64,000 nucleotides of DNA from Bradyrhizobium sp. CIAT3101 (GTDB lineage: Bacteria > Pseudomonadota > Alphaproteobacteria > Rhizobiales > Xanthobacteraceae): positions 1,323,001-1,387,000 of the forward strand of contig NZ_CP121634.1 of the NCBI RefSeq assembly GCF_029714945.1. The letters run 5' to 3'. Of the stretch, positions 42,426-50,985 are shown piece by piece (position 1 is the stretch's first letter; each line of letters opens with the position of its first letter). Both the position numbers and the translations under genes were made by a program. A model generated the notes under the pieces. That model was not told the DNA's origin and did no database searches. It was given only the letters and a program-made list of their open reading frames with translations.

Positions 42426-42892
42426 TCTTGCGCGCATTGGCCGCCCGCTCGATGGGCACTGGCCTTCTCTTTGGGGGCCTTCCCTCAGCACGCCCAGGTC
42501 GTTCAGTTGGGAGAGCATGCGACTAAAATTCGCAGTGTCGCTGCTTTTCTCAAACATTGTCGTCTCAATGAGGCCAAGGCAAACCGGCCTGACGCCGACT
42601 GAATTGTGCCGCGACGCACGCAGCCGGTCGGCCGCAACGGCATCGGACACCGACGAGAATTTCAGAATCGGCCGATCCGGCCAGGAATCGGCTAGCCGAA
42701 TTCTGCATCGGGCGAGAACGAACCTGCCGCGCGCGATAGATCTTCTTTTCTTGAAGGGATGCCGGAGTTGAGCCGATGCAGTCAAACGCCGACTCAACGA
42801 AGCGAGACCACCTAATAGTTGCGGCAGAAGATTGCTCATGCCAAGGATGTGTTGCATAATATCGACTGTCCTACTCGGGGGCCTGTGGTCGG
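42426..42892. other. Intergenic stretch holding a decayed tRNA-Phe duplicate
   Basis: 467 bases without a gene. The first 120 contain the tRNA-Phe-derived pseudo-copy annotated separately. The rest shows no coding frame with a ribosome site and presumably includes the exporter promoter. Confidence 0.6.
42440..42546 (+). pseudogene. Decayed 5' half of tRNA-Phe with its upstream flank
   Basis: CCGCCCGCTCGATGGGC (42440-42456) matches the sequence just upstream of the intact tRNA-Phe. GCCCAGGTCGTTCAGTTGGG (from 42492) and GAGAGCATGCGACTAAAATT match its 5' half with substitutions in the D arm and anticodon loop (GAA lost). Similarity stops before the T arm. It cannot encode a functional tRNA. Confidence 0.75.
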
Positions 42893-43951
42893 ATGGATGA
42901 CAGGACGCGATCGTTACGCTCGCTCGTCATCGAACGGTCCCCACCGGCCGGGCCTTCGTTGCGGCGGAAAAAAAGTTGGCTGCTGCCAGCCATCGGGATT
43001 TTGGTCTCAGTGCTTGTGCTGGGAGGCGGCACGGTGCTTTGGCTCGGCGGTTTGTCGCCGTCCGCGCAGGCGCCGGCTGCCGAGGTCCCATCCACCCAGG
43101 TCGCACAACAGGAGCGTCCGGCCCAATCGGTCGCGCCCGGTGCGGGCGGCCTGATCGCGTCCGGCTACGTGGTGGCACGCCGCAAGGCCACGGTCGCGGC
43201 CGAGGTCACGGGCAAGGTCGTCGAACTCCTGGTCGACGAGGGCATGGTGGTGGAGGCCGGCCAGGTTCTCGCTAGGCTCGACGATGTCCTGGCGGACAAG
43301 GACTACGCGCTGGCGCAGGCGCGCGCCGAGGCCTCCGAAGCGGCCATGGCCGCGATTGCCGCCGATCTGGCCGACGCCGAGCGAATCCTCAATCGAACCC
43401 AGACGCTGTCGGGAAAGAATTATGCCACCGAAGCCGACCTGACCAAGTCGCAGGCTCGAGCCGGCGTGCTGCGGGCCCAGCTCCGCCAGGCGGAGGCCCA
43501 GCTTGCGGCGGCCCGGCTCGAGGCCCAGCGCTTTGGCGAGGTGCTCGGCAAGCACCGGATCCGCGCTCCGTTCGCCGGTATCGTGGTCGACCGCAGCGCG
43601 CAACCCGGCGAGATGATCTCGCCGCTGTCGGCCGGCGGCGGCTTCACCCGCACCGGCATCTGCACCATCGTCGACATGGACTCGATCGAGATCGAGGTTG
43701 ACGTCAACGAAGCCTCGATCGGCCGCTTGCATGCCGGCACCCGCGTCGAAGCCGTGCTCGATGCCTATCCGGACTGGCGCATCCCGGGCGCCGTCATCGC
43801 CATCGTGCCAACCGCCAATCGCGAGAAGGCGACCGTCAAGGTCCGTGTCGGCATGGATGTGAAGGACAGGCGCGTTCTGCCGGACATGGCGATCAAGGTG
43901 ACATTCGTGGAAGACGGCGCGCCTGCCACGGCGCGCTCCGATCCCCCTTAA
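42893..43951 (+). CDS. HlyD/MacA-type periplasmic adaptor subunit of an ABC exporter
   Basis: A 352-residue membrane-fusion protein. A cytoplasmic basic start is followed by one membrane anchor at about residues 28-50 (LLPAIGILVSVLVLGGGTVLW). Then come a biotinyl-lipoyl-like domain split around an alpha-hairpin (KATVAAEVTGKVVELLVDEG, coiled coil about 130-220) and a beta-barrel (IRAPFAGIVVDRSAQPGEMISP). It bridges an inner-membrane exporter to an outer-membrane channel. ATP-binding and two permease genes follow with 19-base, overlapping and 4-base junctions, making one operon. No TolC-like gene is present. Confidence 0.9.
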   Translation: MDDRTRSLRSLVIERSPPAGPSLRRKKSWLLPAIGILVSVLVLGGGTVLWLGGLSPSAQAPAAEVPSTQVAQQERPAQSVAPGAGGLIASGYVVARRKATVAAEVTGKVVELLVDEGMVVEAGQVLARLDDVLADKDYALAQARAEASEAAMAAIAADLADAERILNRTQTLSGKNYATEADLTKSQARAGVLRAQLRQAEAQLAAARLEAQRFGEVLGKHRIRAPFAGIVVDRSAQPGEMISPLSAGGGFTRTGICTIVDMDSIEIEVDVNEASIGRLHAGTRVEAVLDAYPDWRIPGAVIAIVPTANREKATVKVRVGMDVKDRRVLPDMAIKVTFVEDGAPATARSDPP

Positions 43952-43970
43952 GCGCGCGGGAGCAAGACCC

Positions 43971-44672
43971 ATGTTATCGCCAACCGATCCGATGATTGGC
44001 ATCGTCGATTTGTCCAAGCGGTTCACCAAGGGGAAGGAGACGATCACCATCTTCGATGGTCTCAACCTTGCCATTCCACGCGGGGATTTCGTCGCCGTGA
44101 TGGGACCGTCGGGGTCCGGCAAGACCACCCTGCTCAATCTGCTCGGTGGCATTGATCGGTCCGACGCAGGCGGGATCGAAGTCGCCGGTGAACGCCTTGA
44201 CCGCCTGTCCGAGAGCGAACTTTCGCGCTGGCGGGCATCGCATATCGGCTTCATCTTCCAGTTCTACAATCTGATGCCGATGCTGACCGCGGCGCAGAAT
44301 GTCGAATTGCCGCTGCTGCTGACGCGGCTCGGCCGCAAGGAACGGCGCCAGCGGGTCGAGACCGCGCTCGGCGTGGTCGGGCTCGCCGATCGGGTCAAGC
44401 ACTATCCCAAGGAAATGTCGGGTGGGCAGCAGCAGCGCGTCGCCATCGCGCGCGCCATCGTCTCCGATCCGGCGCTGCTGCTGTGCGATGAGCCGACCGG
44501 AGATCTCGATCGCGCCACCGCCGACGAGGTCCTGTCGATCCTGCAAGTGCTCAACCGCGATCTCGGCAAGACCATCGTGATGGTGACCCACGACCCGGCG
44601 GCGGCGCAATACGCCAAGCGATCGCTGCATCTCGACAAGGGCCACTTCATCGAGAAGGAACTCGCGGCGTGA
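43971..44672 (+). CDS. ABC exporter ATP-binding protein (LolD/MacB type)
   Basis: A 233-residue ATPase. Walker A GPSGSGKTT, the Q-loop in FIFQFYNLMPML, ABC signature SGGQQQR, Walker B LLLCDEPTGDLD and the H-loop MVTHD are all present. The FQFYNLMP and TGDLD motifs place it with FtsE/LolD/MacB exporters that act by mechanotransmission. The stop overlaps the first permease start by 4 bases (GTGA). It powers the two downstream permeases. Alternative start M12 (MIGIVDLS) is possible. Confidence 0.95.
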   Translation: MLSPTDPMIGIVDLSKRFTKGKETITIFDGLNLAIPRGDFVAVMGPSGSGKTTLLNLLGGIDRSDAGGIEVAGERLDRLSESELSRWRASHIGFIFQFYNLMPMLTAAQNVELPLLLTRLGRKERRQRVETALGVVGLADRVKHYPKEMSGGQQQRVAIARAIVSDPALLLCDEPTGDLDRATADEVLSILQVLNRDLGKTIVMVTHDPAAAQYAKRSLHLDKGHFIEKELAA

Positions 44673-45829
44673 ACGACCTGGTCCTGATCCGCAAGAATCT
44701 GTTCCGCCGGAAATTGCGGGCCATCCTGATGATGGTCTCGATCCTGATCGCCTTTGCGATCTTCGGTGTGCTGGCGAGCTTCGAGCGCGCCTTCAACGCT
44801 GGACAGGACCGCGCCACGCCCGACCGGCTGGTGGTCCTCAACAAGATCAACTTCACCCAGCCCTTGCCGATTTCCTATTACAATCGGGTCGCCGCCATCG
44901 ACGGCGTCGCCCAGATCACCCACTTCAGCTGGTTCGGGGGCTATTACCAGGAGCCAAGGAACTTTATCGCGGCCTTTGCGGTCGACCCGCAGAACTGGAT
45001 GAAGCTTCGCGACAGCGACTTCGTGTTTTCTCCCGAGGCGCGCGCGGCCTTCATCCGCGAGCGCACCGGCGTTCTGGTCGGGGCGCGCATGATGGAGAAG
45101 TGGGGCTGGAAGGTCGGTGATCATATTCCGATCTCGAGCAGCGTCTGGTCCCAGAAGAACGGCTCGCACGCCTGGGACTTCATCATCGTCGGCAGCTTCA
45201 CCGCCCGCATTCCGCAGGCCGACACCAACGTCATGCTGATGGGCTACGACTATTTCAACGAGACCCGCTCGTTCGGCAAGGACCTGATCAACTGGCTGGC
45301 GCTGCGCACCACGTCTGTGGCCGCGAACGAGCGCGTGACCAATGCCATCGACGGGATGTTTGCCAACTCTCCCTATGAGACGACGACCGACAGCGAAAAG
45401 GCCTTCAACAAGGCATTCGCCGCCCAGCTCGGCAACATCGCGCTGATCGTCGAGCTCGTGGTCGGGGCGGCCTTCGTGACGATCCTGATGATCGTCGGCA
45501 ACACCATGGTGATGACGGTGCGCGAGCGCACGCGCGAGATCGGCGTGCTGAAGACGCTGGGCTTTTCCGGTGGTCGCATCCTGCGCATGGTGCTCGGCGA
45601 ATCGATCCTGCTGGCGCTGCTCGGCGGGCTGCCCGGATTAGGCGTCGCGCTTCTTCTGATCACGCGAGTGCGGGACAGCCTGATGAGCTTCGTTCCGACG
45701 TTGTCGCTATACCCCGATATCGCCGCGGCGGCAGTCGGGCTGATGGTCGTATTCGGTATCATCACAGGCCTGGTGCCGGCGCTCAACGCCATGCGCCTCA
45801 ACATCGTCACCGCGCTGGGACGGAGCTGA
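44669..45829 (+). CDS. FtsX/MacB-type ABC permease 1
   Basis: A 386-residue permease, with TM1 at about 17-40, a large periplasmic MacB-PCD-like domain about 45-255, and a cluster of three helices at about 265-380 (LIVELVVGAAFVTILMIVGNTMVM, LGLLGGLPGLG-type and PDIAAAAVGLMVVFGIITGLVPA). EIGVLKTLGFSGGRIL is the coupling helix contacted by the ATPase. It starts with GTG overlapping the ATPase stop. Periplasmic segment FSWFGGYYQEPRNF is unlike lipoprotein-sorting LolCE in my reading. Probably heterodimerises with the next permease. Confidence 0.9.
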   Translation: MNDLVLIRKNLFRRKLRAILMMVSILIAFAIFGVLASFERAFNAGQDRATPDRLVVLNKINFTQPLPISYYNRVAAIDGVAQITHFSWFGGYYQEPRNFIAAFAVDPQNWMKLRDSDFVFSPEARAAFIRERTGVLVGARMMEKWGWKVGDHIPISSSVWSQKNGSHAWDFIIVGSFTARIPQADTNVMLMGYDYFNETRSFGKDLINWLALRTTSVAANERVTNAIDGMFANSPYETTTDSEKAFNKAFAAQLGNIALIVELVVGAAFVTILMIVGNTMVMTVRERTREIGVLKTLGFSGGRILRMVLGESILLALLGGLPGLGVALLLITRVRDSLMSFVPTLSLYPDIAAAAVGLMVVFGIITGLVPALNAMRLNIVTALGRS

Positions 45830-45833
45830 TCCG

Positions 45834-47021
45834 ATGCGCTCGATCTTCCTGCAGATCCTGGCGGTCACCACCATCAATCTCAAGAGCCTGCCACAGCGCC
45901 TGTGGCTGTCGCTGGCGACGGTGATCGCGGTCGGCCTCGTCGTCACGGTACTCCTGGCGTTTCTCTCCATGGCCAATGGATTCCGCCGCACCATCGCGGA
46001 TTCCGGCGCGGAGGATGTCGCCGTGGTGTTGCGCAGCGGCGCGGTTTCGGAGATCAACAGTGTCGTCCTGCGCGACCAGGTCCGGCTGATCGAGGACGGT
46101 CCCGGCATTGCCAGGGGACCCGACGGCAAGCCGCAGACGTCCGCCGAGCTCTATCTGACGGTCAATGGGATCAAGCGCAGCACCGGGACCAAGGCGAGCC
46201 TGCCGCTGCGCGGCCTCGGCCCGCAGGGCCCCGCGCTGCGTCGTGGCGTCGTCATGACCGCGGGCCGGATGTTCAATCCGGGCAGCAACGAGATCATCGT
46301 CGGCAGGGCGCTGGGCAAGGAATTCGAAGGTTTCGAGCTCGACCAGACGGTGACCTTCAACAACACGCGGTGGACGGTGGTCGGAATCTTCGGCGCCGAC
46401 GGCAGCGTGTTCGAATCGGAGATCTGGGCCGATCTGCCGGTGCTGCAGAGCCTGTTCAAGCGTGCCGGCTCGGTCCAGACCGTCCGCGCGCGGCTGACCA
46501 GCCCGGCCGCGATCGAGACGTTGCGCGCATACAGCGACACCGATCCGCGCCTCAAGCTCGACGTGATGTCGGAGGCCGCCTATTTCGCCCAGCAGGCGTC
46601 GAATACGTCGGACCTGATCCAGAAGCTCGGCTGGCCCCTGGCGATCGCGATGGCATTCGGCTCGCTGGCGGGCGCGCTCAACACCATGTATTCCTCGGTC
46701 GCGACACGCGCGACCGAGATCGCGACCCTGCGCGCCATCGGGTTCGGCGGCTTCTCGACATTCATCGGCACGATGGTCGAGTCGCTGATCCTGGCCGCGG
46801 TCGGCGGCGTGATCGGGGCCGCAGCCACCTATCTCGTCTTTGACGGCTTCACGGCCTCGACGATGGGCGCAAGCTTCAGCCAGGTGGTGTTCAACTTCCA
46901 GCTCAGTCCGCGGCTGATCGGCCAGGGCCTGCTGCTCGCGCTCGTGGTCGGCCTGATCGGCGGACTGTTTCCCGCTCTCCGAGCCGCCCGCATGCCGATC
47001 GTCACCGGGCTCTATGGCTGA
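45834..47021 (+). CDS. FtsX/MacB-type ABC permease 2
   Basis: A 395-residue permease of the same fold as its neighbour: TM1 about 22-45, periplasmic domain 50-260, then three C-terminal helices. The coupling segment EIATLRAIGFGGFSTF and final GLIGGLFPALRAARMPIVTGLYG are typical. It starts 4 bases after the first permease. The pair plus ATPase and adaptor resemble DevBCA- or MacAB-like exporters, but with two separate permeases. The substrate is unknown; candidates are peptides, lipids or siderophore-like compounds. Confidence 0.9.
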   Translation: MRSIFLQILAVTTINLKSLPQRLWLSLATVIAVGLVVTVLLAFLSMANGFRRTIADSGAEDVAVVLRSGAVSEINSVVLRDQVRLIEDGPGIARGPDGKPQTSAELYLTVNGIKRSTGTKASLPLRGLGPQGPALRRGVVMTAGRMFNPGSNEIIVGRALGKEFEGFELDQTVTFNNTRWTVVGIFGADGSVFESEIWADLPVLQSLFKRAGSVQTVRARLTSPAAIETLRAYSDTDPRLKLDVMSEAAYFAQQASNTSDLIQKLGWPLAIAMAFGSLAGALNTMYSSVATRATEIATLRAIGFGGFSTFIGTMVESLILAAVGGVIGAAATYLVFDGFTASTMGASFSQVVFNFQLSPRLIGQGLLLALVVGLIGGLFPALRAARMPIVTGLYG

Positions 47022-47065
47022 TTGCTCGCCGCGCCTTTCGGCTTGAGCGTCAGATCTTGATCAAG

Positions 47066-47119
47066 CCGGTTCCGCCGACACGAGGGCATTGCGAAGCGCT
47101 TGGTTAATTCCGGAACCGG
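47066..47119. promoter_or_regulatory. 8-bp inverted repeat CCGGTTCC-N38-GGAACCGG
   Basis: The arms at 47066-47073 and 47112-47119 are exact inverted repeats whose centre is about 72 bases upstream of the predicted sigma-54 start site. That is a position used by enhancer-binding proteins, but no known consensus (such as TGT-N10-ACA) is matched. Confidence 0.3.
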
Positions 47120-47137
47120 ATTCCGCTCGCCCCTTGC

Positions 47138-47153
47138 TGGCACTCCGCTTGCT
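47138..47153 (+). promoter_or_regulatory. Sigma-54 (RpoN) promoter, TGGCAC-N5-TTGCT
   Basis: TGGCACTCCGCTTGCT fits the -24/-12 consensus, with GG and GC dinucleotides correctly spaced. A start site would lie near 47164, 46 bases upstream of the 82-residue ORF and ahead of its AGGGAGG-containing leader. Confidence 0.65.
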
Positions 47154-47209
47154 CAGTTGGCACCAAAGCCAGGCCTCAGCAGGGAGGCCGTGTCAGGTTG
47201 AGGCAAGTG

Positions 47210-47458
47210 ATGCACGAAGTGTCCCGTTCTGGTGCTGATGGAGAAATTCGGCTCGACGCGTTGATCGCCGATTTGTGGTGGCGCGTCCGGCTGCTTAACA
47301 CCGACATCCTGGAGGAGGAGGCAAGGGCCGGGGTGTTCGACGCGCAGCAGCCGTCCTATCCGGCGCTCGCGGCGAACCTTCGCGCGCGACGCGACAATCT
47401 GGTCTCGACGATCGGCGTGCTCGAGCAGCGTGCAAGATCAGCGTCGGAAGCGGCCTGA
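47210..47458 (+). CDS. Small helical hypothetical protein behind a sigma-54 promoter
   Basis: An 82-residue cytosolic protein, mostly helical: IRLDALIADLWWRVRLLNTD, EEEARAGVFDAQQ, and a long C-terminal helix YPALAANLRARRDNLVSTI...LEQRARSA likely to form a coiled coil. ATG 47210 is used; TTG 47198 is an alternative. I recognise no family. The near-perfect RpoN promoter 57-72 bases upstream indicates expression under nitrogen limitation, symbiosis or another enhancer-controlled state. It converges on the next gene 150 bases later. Confidence 0.65.
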   Translation: MHEVSRSGADGEIRLDALIADLWWRVRLLNTDILEEEARAGVFDAQQPSYPALAANLRARRDNLVSTIGVLEQRARSASEAA

Positions 47459-47608
47459 GAGCGTCTCCGCCTCACGCCGGACACCGACGGCACGCCGGGC
47501 GAACCCGAGGTGACAGCACTCCCAATGCACGCCCGAACCGCGGGCAGTCGAGATCGCGTGCAAAATCCCTGCGTTGAGAGCGCCGCCACCGCAGCTTGTC
47601 GGGTCTCG

Positions 47609-48223
47609 TTACATCGGGGGGACGATGCCGTTGGCGCCGACGATGACGAAGCCCGCGGTGAGCGTGCCGTCACTGCCGCGTTCGGTGGGTACGAACACGG
47701 TGGTGCCTGGCTTCAGGTCCGCCGCAGTCGCGGGCGCCAGGGTGACGACGACCGTGCCGTCCGCAACGGAAATCTTCTTGTCCTTTCCGTTGACCTTGAC
47801 CGTGACCTCATGCCCATCGACTTCCTTCACGGCATTCGAGACGGTGGCATTGGTCATCGTGCTCTGGGGCTTCAGATCCCAGGGATAGCTGCCCTCGCCG
47901 GTGCCTTTCATGGCCGCCGGGAAAATGAGAACTTCAACGGCGCCGTCGCCACCCTTTGATTTGGGCAATGAAGCGATGCCCACGAAATCGCCGGGCTTGA
48001 TGTCTTCGACGGACGCCTTCGCGACGGCCATGACCTTGACGGCGGCGGCCAATGCGATCGCTGTCGATGCGCCCTCGCGGGTCTTGACGGTCATTTTCGA
48101 TCCGTCCGTCGCCTCGATCACGCCGCGAACGCGCACGGCATCTGCCGCGATGGCTGCACCATTGAAGCCGTTGAGGATCACGATCCCGAAGCCCAGCGCT
48201 GCGGCAGTCAATTTCCAATTCAT
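47609..48223 (-). CDS. Secreted DUF5666-like beta-rich protein
   Basis: A 204-residue exported protein. Signal peptide 1-27 ends NGAAIAADA. The mature chain alternates short strands with repeated phrases VRVRGVIEATDGSKMTVKTREG, DIKPGDFVGIASLP and LKPGTTVFVPTERGSDG, resembling two DUF5666-like OB/beta-barrel units. Function is unknown; relatives are annotated variably and without experimental support. The ribosome site AGGGAAGA precedes ATG. A TGATGAT/ATCATCA inverted repeat sits just upstream (48236-48251), suggesting direct transcriptional control. Confidence 0.8.
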   Translation of the reverse strand: MNWKLTAAALGFGIVILNGFNGAAIAADAVRVRGVIEATDGSKMTVKTREGASTAIALAAAVKVMAVAKASVEDIKPGDFVGIASLPKSKGGDGAVEVLIFPAAMKGTGEGSYPWDLKPQSTMTNATVSNAVKEVDGHEVTVKVNGKDKKISVADGTVVVTLAPATAADLKPGTTVFVPTERGSDGTLTAGFVIVGANGIVPPM

Positions 48224-48235
48224 AATTCTTCCCTC

Positions 48236-48251
48236 TGATGATGGATCATCA
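48236..48251. promoter_or_regulatory. Inverted repeat TGATGAT-GG-ATCATCA, candidate operator
   Basis: A perfect 7-bp inverted repeat with 2-base centre, 12 bases upstream of the start of the DUF5666-like gene on the minus strand and overlapping where its leader should begin. The binding protein is unknown; the adjacent LuxR proteins are candidates. Confidence 0.4.
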
Positions 48252-48341
48252 TGGGCAGCTACGTTCTGCTCGTGGGAATGTTACGGATCGGAATTCGCGG
48301 CACGGTCACGAAGGGGTGATGGACGTCGCGGCTTCCGCCGC

Positions 48342-49484
48342 TCACACCGGAAATGTCAGCGACTTTGCCAGCCTGACCAGATCGACCTGGCGGCGGCGTC
48401 CCGTCTTCTCGAACACATGGAGCAAATGGCTCTTCACGGTGGCGACGGAGACGCCGAGCAACCCCGAGATCGCGTCGCGCGTGTGGCCCTCGCAAATCAG
48501 CTCGAAGATGCGGATCTCGGCCGGCGTCAGATCGTAGAGCTGGTTGAGGGCGACGTGGGACATCTGCGGCGGGCCGGAGGCTGTCGCCACGAACAGGGCG
48601 GCGGCCGCGCGTTGGATCAGCCCGGCGCGCATGTGGCCGCGCCGCAGCGGCAGCACGTGGATGACGAGCGGGTCGCCGCTGTCGCGAAGGATCGGGATGC
48701 CGATGCCTTTCTGGCCGAGCGCCGCCTCGTCCTTCGCCGCCTGTGCGATCGCCTGATGCAATGAGCTGGTCGCGGTCGCGGACGGAGCCGCAATCCGGCC
48801 CTGTCGGACCATGATCGGGTCTTCGGCCGCGAGCATTGCGGTGGCCGTGGCGTTGCTGTGGACGATCTTCGCATCCTGGTCGACAAGCACGACGCCGACC
48901 GTCAGCGCTTCCACCGTCGCGGAGAATGTCGCGGCCTCCACGCTCTTCATGTCGAACAGATTGCTGATGGTGACGGCACGGCGGATGTGCGGCGTCAGCA
49001 GCCGCAACCCTCCGAGCTGCGCATCCTCGATGGGACCGGCCGATTGATGCTGGCTGAAGATCGCGTTGCCGACCATCGCCCGGTCGCGAACGAGGCCGAC
49101 AGCGACGGCGTCGAACAGGCCCTTGGGGAGGGCCCATTCGCGATAATAGCGATTGGCAGCGATGATGTCCTGCCGGACGGCCTGGGATTGAACGATGGGT
49201 TCTCCGAGCGGGTATTGCTGAATGCGCGCGGCGCCGCCCCAAAGCTCGATGATCTCAGGCCCATAGCCGATCGCATTTTGGGCCATCTCAGCCAGGTTGG
49301 ATCCGGAGACTGCGTTGACCGCGGCCTTCATGTTGGTGAGGCTGGCGACCGAGAGTGCGCCGGTGGCGAAGCCGAGCTTGGCGCAAATCCCCTCCAGAAC
49401 GTCGGTCCAGTGTTCGGGGGCGATGACGCAATCGTAGATATCGCCGATGATATCCGAGAATTCTTCGACCGAAACCTGTCGCAT
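48342..49484 (-). CDS. LuxR-family HTH regulator, tandem copy 1
   Basis: A 380-residue regulator. The C-terminal LuxR HTH (about residues 310-372) has LTPAEIRIFELICEGHTRD, LGVSVATVKSHLLHVFEKTG and RRQVDLVRL. The long N-terminal part (MRQVSVEEFSDIIGDIYDCV, then a PAS-like middle near 190-260, VLVDQDAKIVHSNATATAML) is of unknown ligand. There is no receiver domain with phospho-accepting Asp. It is paralogous to the gene immediately upstream (49552-50697), and the HTH segments are almost identical. Likely arose by tandem duplication. It is followed by the DUF5666-like gene on the same strand. Confidence 0.9.
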   Translation of the reverse strand: MRQVSVEEFSDIIGDIYDCVIAPEHWTDVLEGICAKLGFATGALSVASLTNMKAAVNAVSGSNLAEMAQNAIGYGPEIIELWGGAARIQQYPLGEPIVQSQAVRQDIIAANRYYREWALPKGLFDAVAVGLVRDRAMVGNAIFSQHQSAGPIEDAQLGGLRLLTPHIRRAVTISNLFDMKSVEAATFSATVEALTVGVVLVDQDAKIVHSNATATAMLAAEDPIMVRQGRIAAPSATATSSLHQAIAQAAKDEAALGQKGIGIPILRDSGDPLVIHVLPLRRGHMRAGLIQRAAAALFVATASGPPQMSHVALNQLYDLTPAEIRIFELICEGHTRDAISGLLGVSVATVKSHLLHVFEKTGRRRQVDLVRLAKSLTFPV

Positions 49485-49551
49485 TCCAAGCCACTCACTT
49501 CAAAAATCACCTCATCCGCCGATGGCGGACGTCTCACGGCCGAGCCGGGCT

Positions 49552-50697
49552 TCACACCGGGAATGTCAGCGACTTGGCGAGCCTGACCAGGTCGACCTGG
49601 CGGCGGCAGCCTGTCTTCTCGAACACATGAAGCAGATGGCTCTTCACGGTGGCGACGGACACGCCGAGCAAACCCGAGATCGCGTCGCGTGTGTGTCCTT
49701 CGCAGATCAGCTCGAAGATGCGGATCTCGGCCGGCGTCAGGTCATAGAGCTGGGTGAGGGCAAGGTGGGAGATCTGCGGCGGCTCGGACGCCGACGCCAC
49801 GAACAACGCGGCGGCGGCGCGCTGGATCAGCCCGGCGCGCATGTGGCCGCGTCGCAGCGGCAGAACGTGGATGACGAGCGGGTCGCCGCTCTCACGAAGG
49901 ATCGGGATGCCGATGCCTTTCTGGCCGAGTGCCGCCTCGTCCTTCGCGGCCTGTGCGATCGCCGATTGCAATGAGGTGGTCGTCGCCGTGGACTGAACCG
50001 CGATCCGGCCATGTCGCGTCAAAATCGGATCGCCGGCCGCGAGCATCGCGGTGGCGACTGCGTTGCTGTGAACGATCTTCGAATCCTCGTCCACCAGGAC
50101 GACACCTGCTGTCAGGGCCTCCACGGTCGCGGAGAATGTCGCGGCTTCCACGGTCTTCATGTCGAACAGATTGCTGATCGTCACGGCGCGGCGGATGTGA
50201 GGTGCGAGAACGCGCAATCCGTGGACCTGCGCATCCTCGATGGGGCCGGCCGATTGATGCTGAGCGAATGTCGCATTACCGATCATCGTTTTGTCGCGAA
50301 CAAGGGCGACGCCGACGGCGTCGGACAAACCCCTGGGCTTGGCCCATTCCCGATGATAGCGATTGCCGAGAATCATTTCCTCCGGAACCGCCTGGGATCG
50401 AATGATCGGTTCTCCAAGCGGATATTGCCGAATGCGCTCGACGCCGCCCCAGAGTTCGACGATATCAGCCGCATACTCGATGCTGTACTGGGCTAACGTC
50501 TGGACAGGGGCGGTTCCAGCGGCCGCATTTACTCCGATCGTCCGGTTTGTCAGCCTGCATGCCGAGAGTATCGCGGTCGCGAACCCGAACTCCGTGCGAA
50601 TCTCGTTCAGAACCCTCGTCCACTGTTCAGGGGCGATGACGCAATCGTAGATCGCGCCGATGAGGTCAGAGAATTTCTCGACCGAGGCCTGCTGCAT
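49552..50697 (-). CDS. LuxR-family HTH regulator, tandem copy 2
   Basis: A 381-residue paralogue of the downstream LuxR protein. ATG 50697 (MQQASVEKFSDLIGAIYDCV) aligns with the start of the other copy; the frame is open upstream to 50787 without family support. The C-terminal 60 residues differ from the sister at essentially one position, while the N-terminal third differs at roughly a third of positions (for example INAAAG/VSGSN regions). That uneven divergence suggests selection or gene conversion on the DNA-binding end. The two genes also share the CCACTCACTT sequence just upstream of their starts. Confidence 0.9.
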   Translation of the reverse strand: MQQASVEKFSDLIGAIYDCVIAPEQWTRVLNEIRTEFGFATAILSACRLTNRTIGVNAAAGTAPVQTLAQYSIEYAADIVELWGGVERIRQYPLGEPIIRSQAVPEEMILGNRYHREWAKPRGLSDAVGVALVRDKTMIGNATFAQHQSAGPIEDAQVHGLRVLAPHIRRAVTISNLFDMKTVEAATFSATVEALTAGVVLVDEDSKIVHSNAVATAMLAAGDPILTRHGRIAVQSTATTTSLQSAIAQAAKDEAALGQKGIGIPILRESGDPLVIHVLPLRRGHMRAGLIQRAAAALFVASASEPPQISHLALTQLYDLTPAEIRIFELICEGHTRDAISGLLGVSVATVKSHLLHVFEKTGCRRQVDLVRLAKSLTFPV

Positions 50698-50985
50698 TCC
50701 GAACCACTCACTTGAAAAATGTCGCTCAAAAGTCACTTCGGGAACCGCATCATCCCCCGGTGGCTGAAGTCGCGGTCCGTGAGGCAAGTCTCACGTGTCA
50801 AATTATTACCACTGCGACTCCGCGACGCAATGGGAGTGCCGAGCACAAACATTTGGATGGCTGCGAGGATTTTACGCGGATCGCATGCGCGTGCCCGTAC
50901 GGCCGGAAGCCGGTGCTGTATCGGTGCGAGGTCTGACTAAAACTGCGGCACAAGCGATGCCGTGCATGCACGACCGCTCTTCGCC

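Noticed and set aside
31914..42439. Complete integrative element
   Set aside because: No integrase, relaxase or replication gene is present; only att-like and tRNA remnants support past integration.
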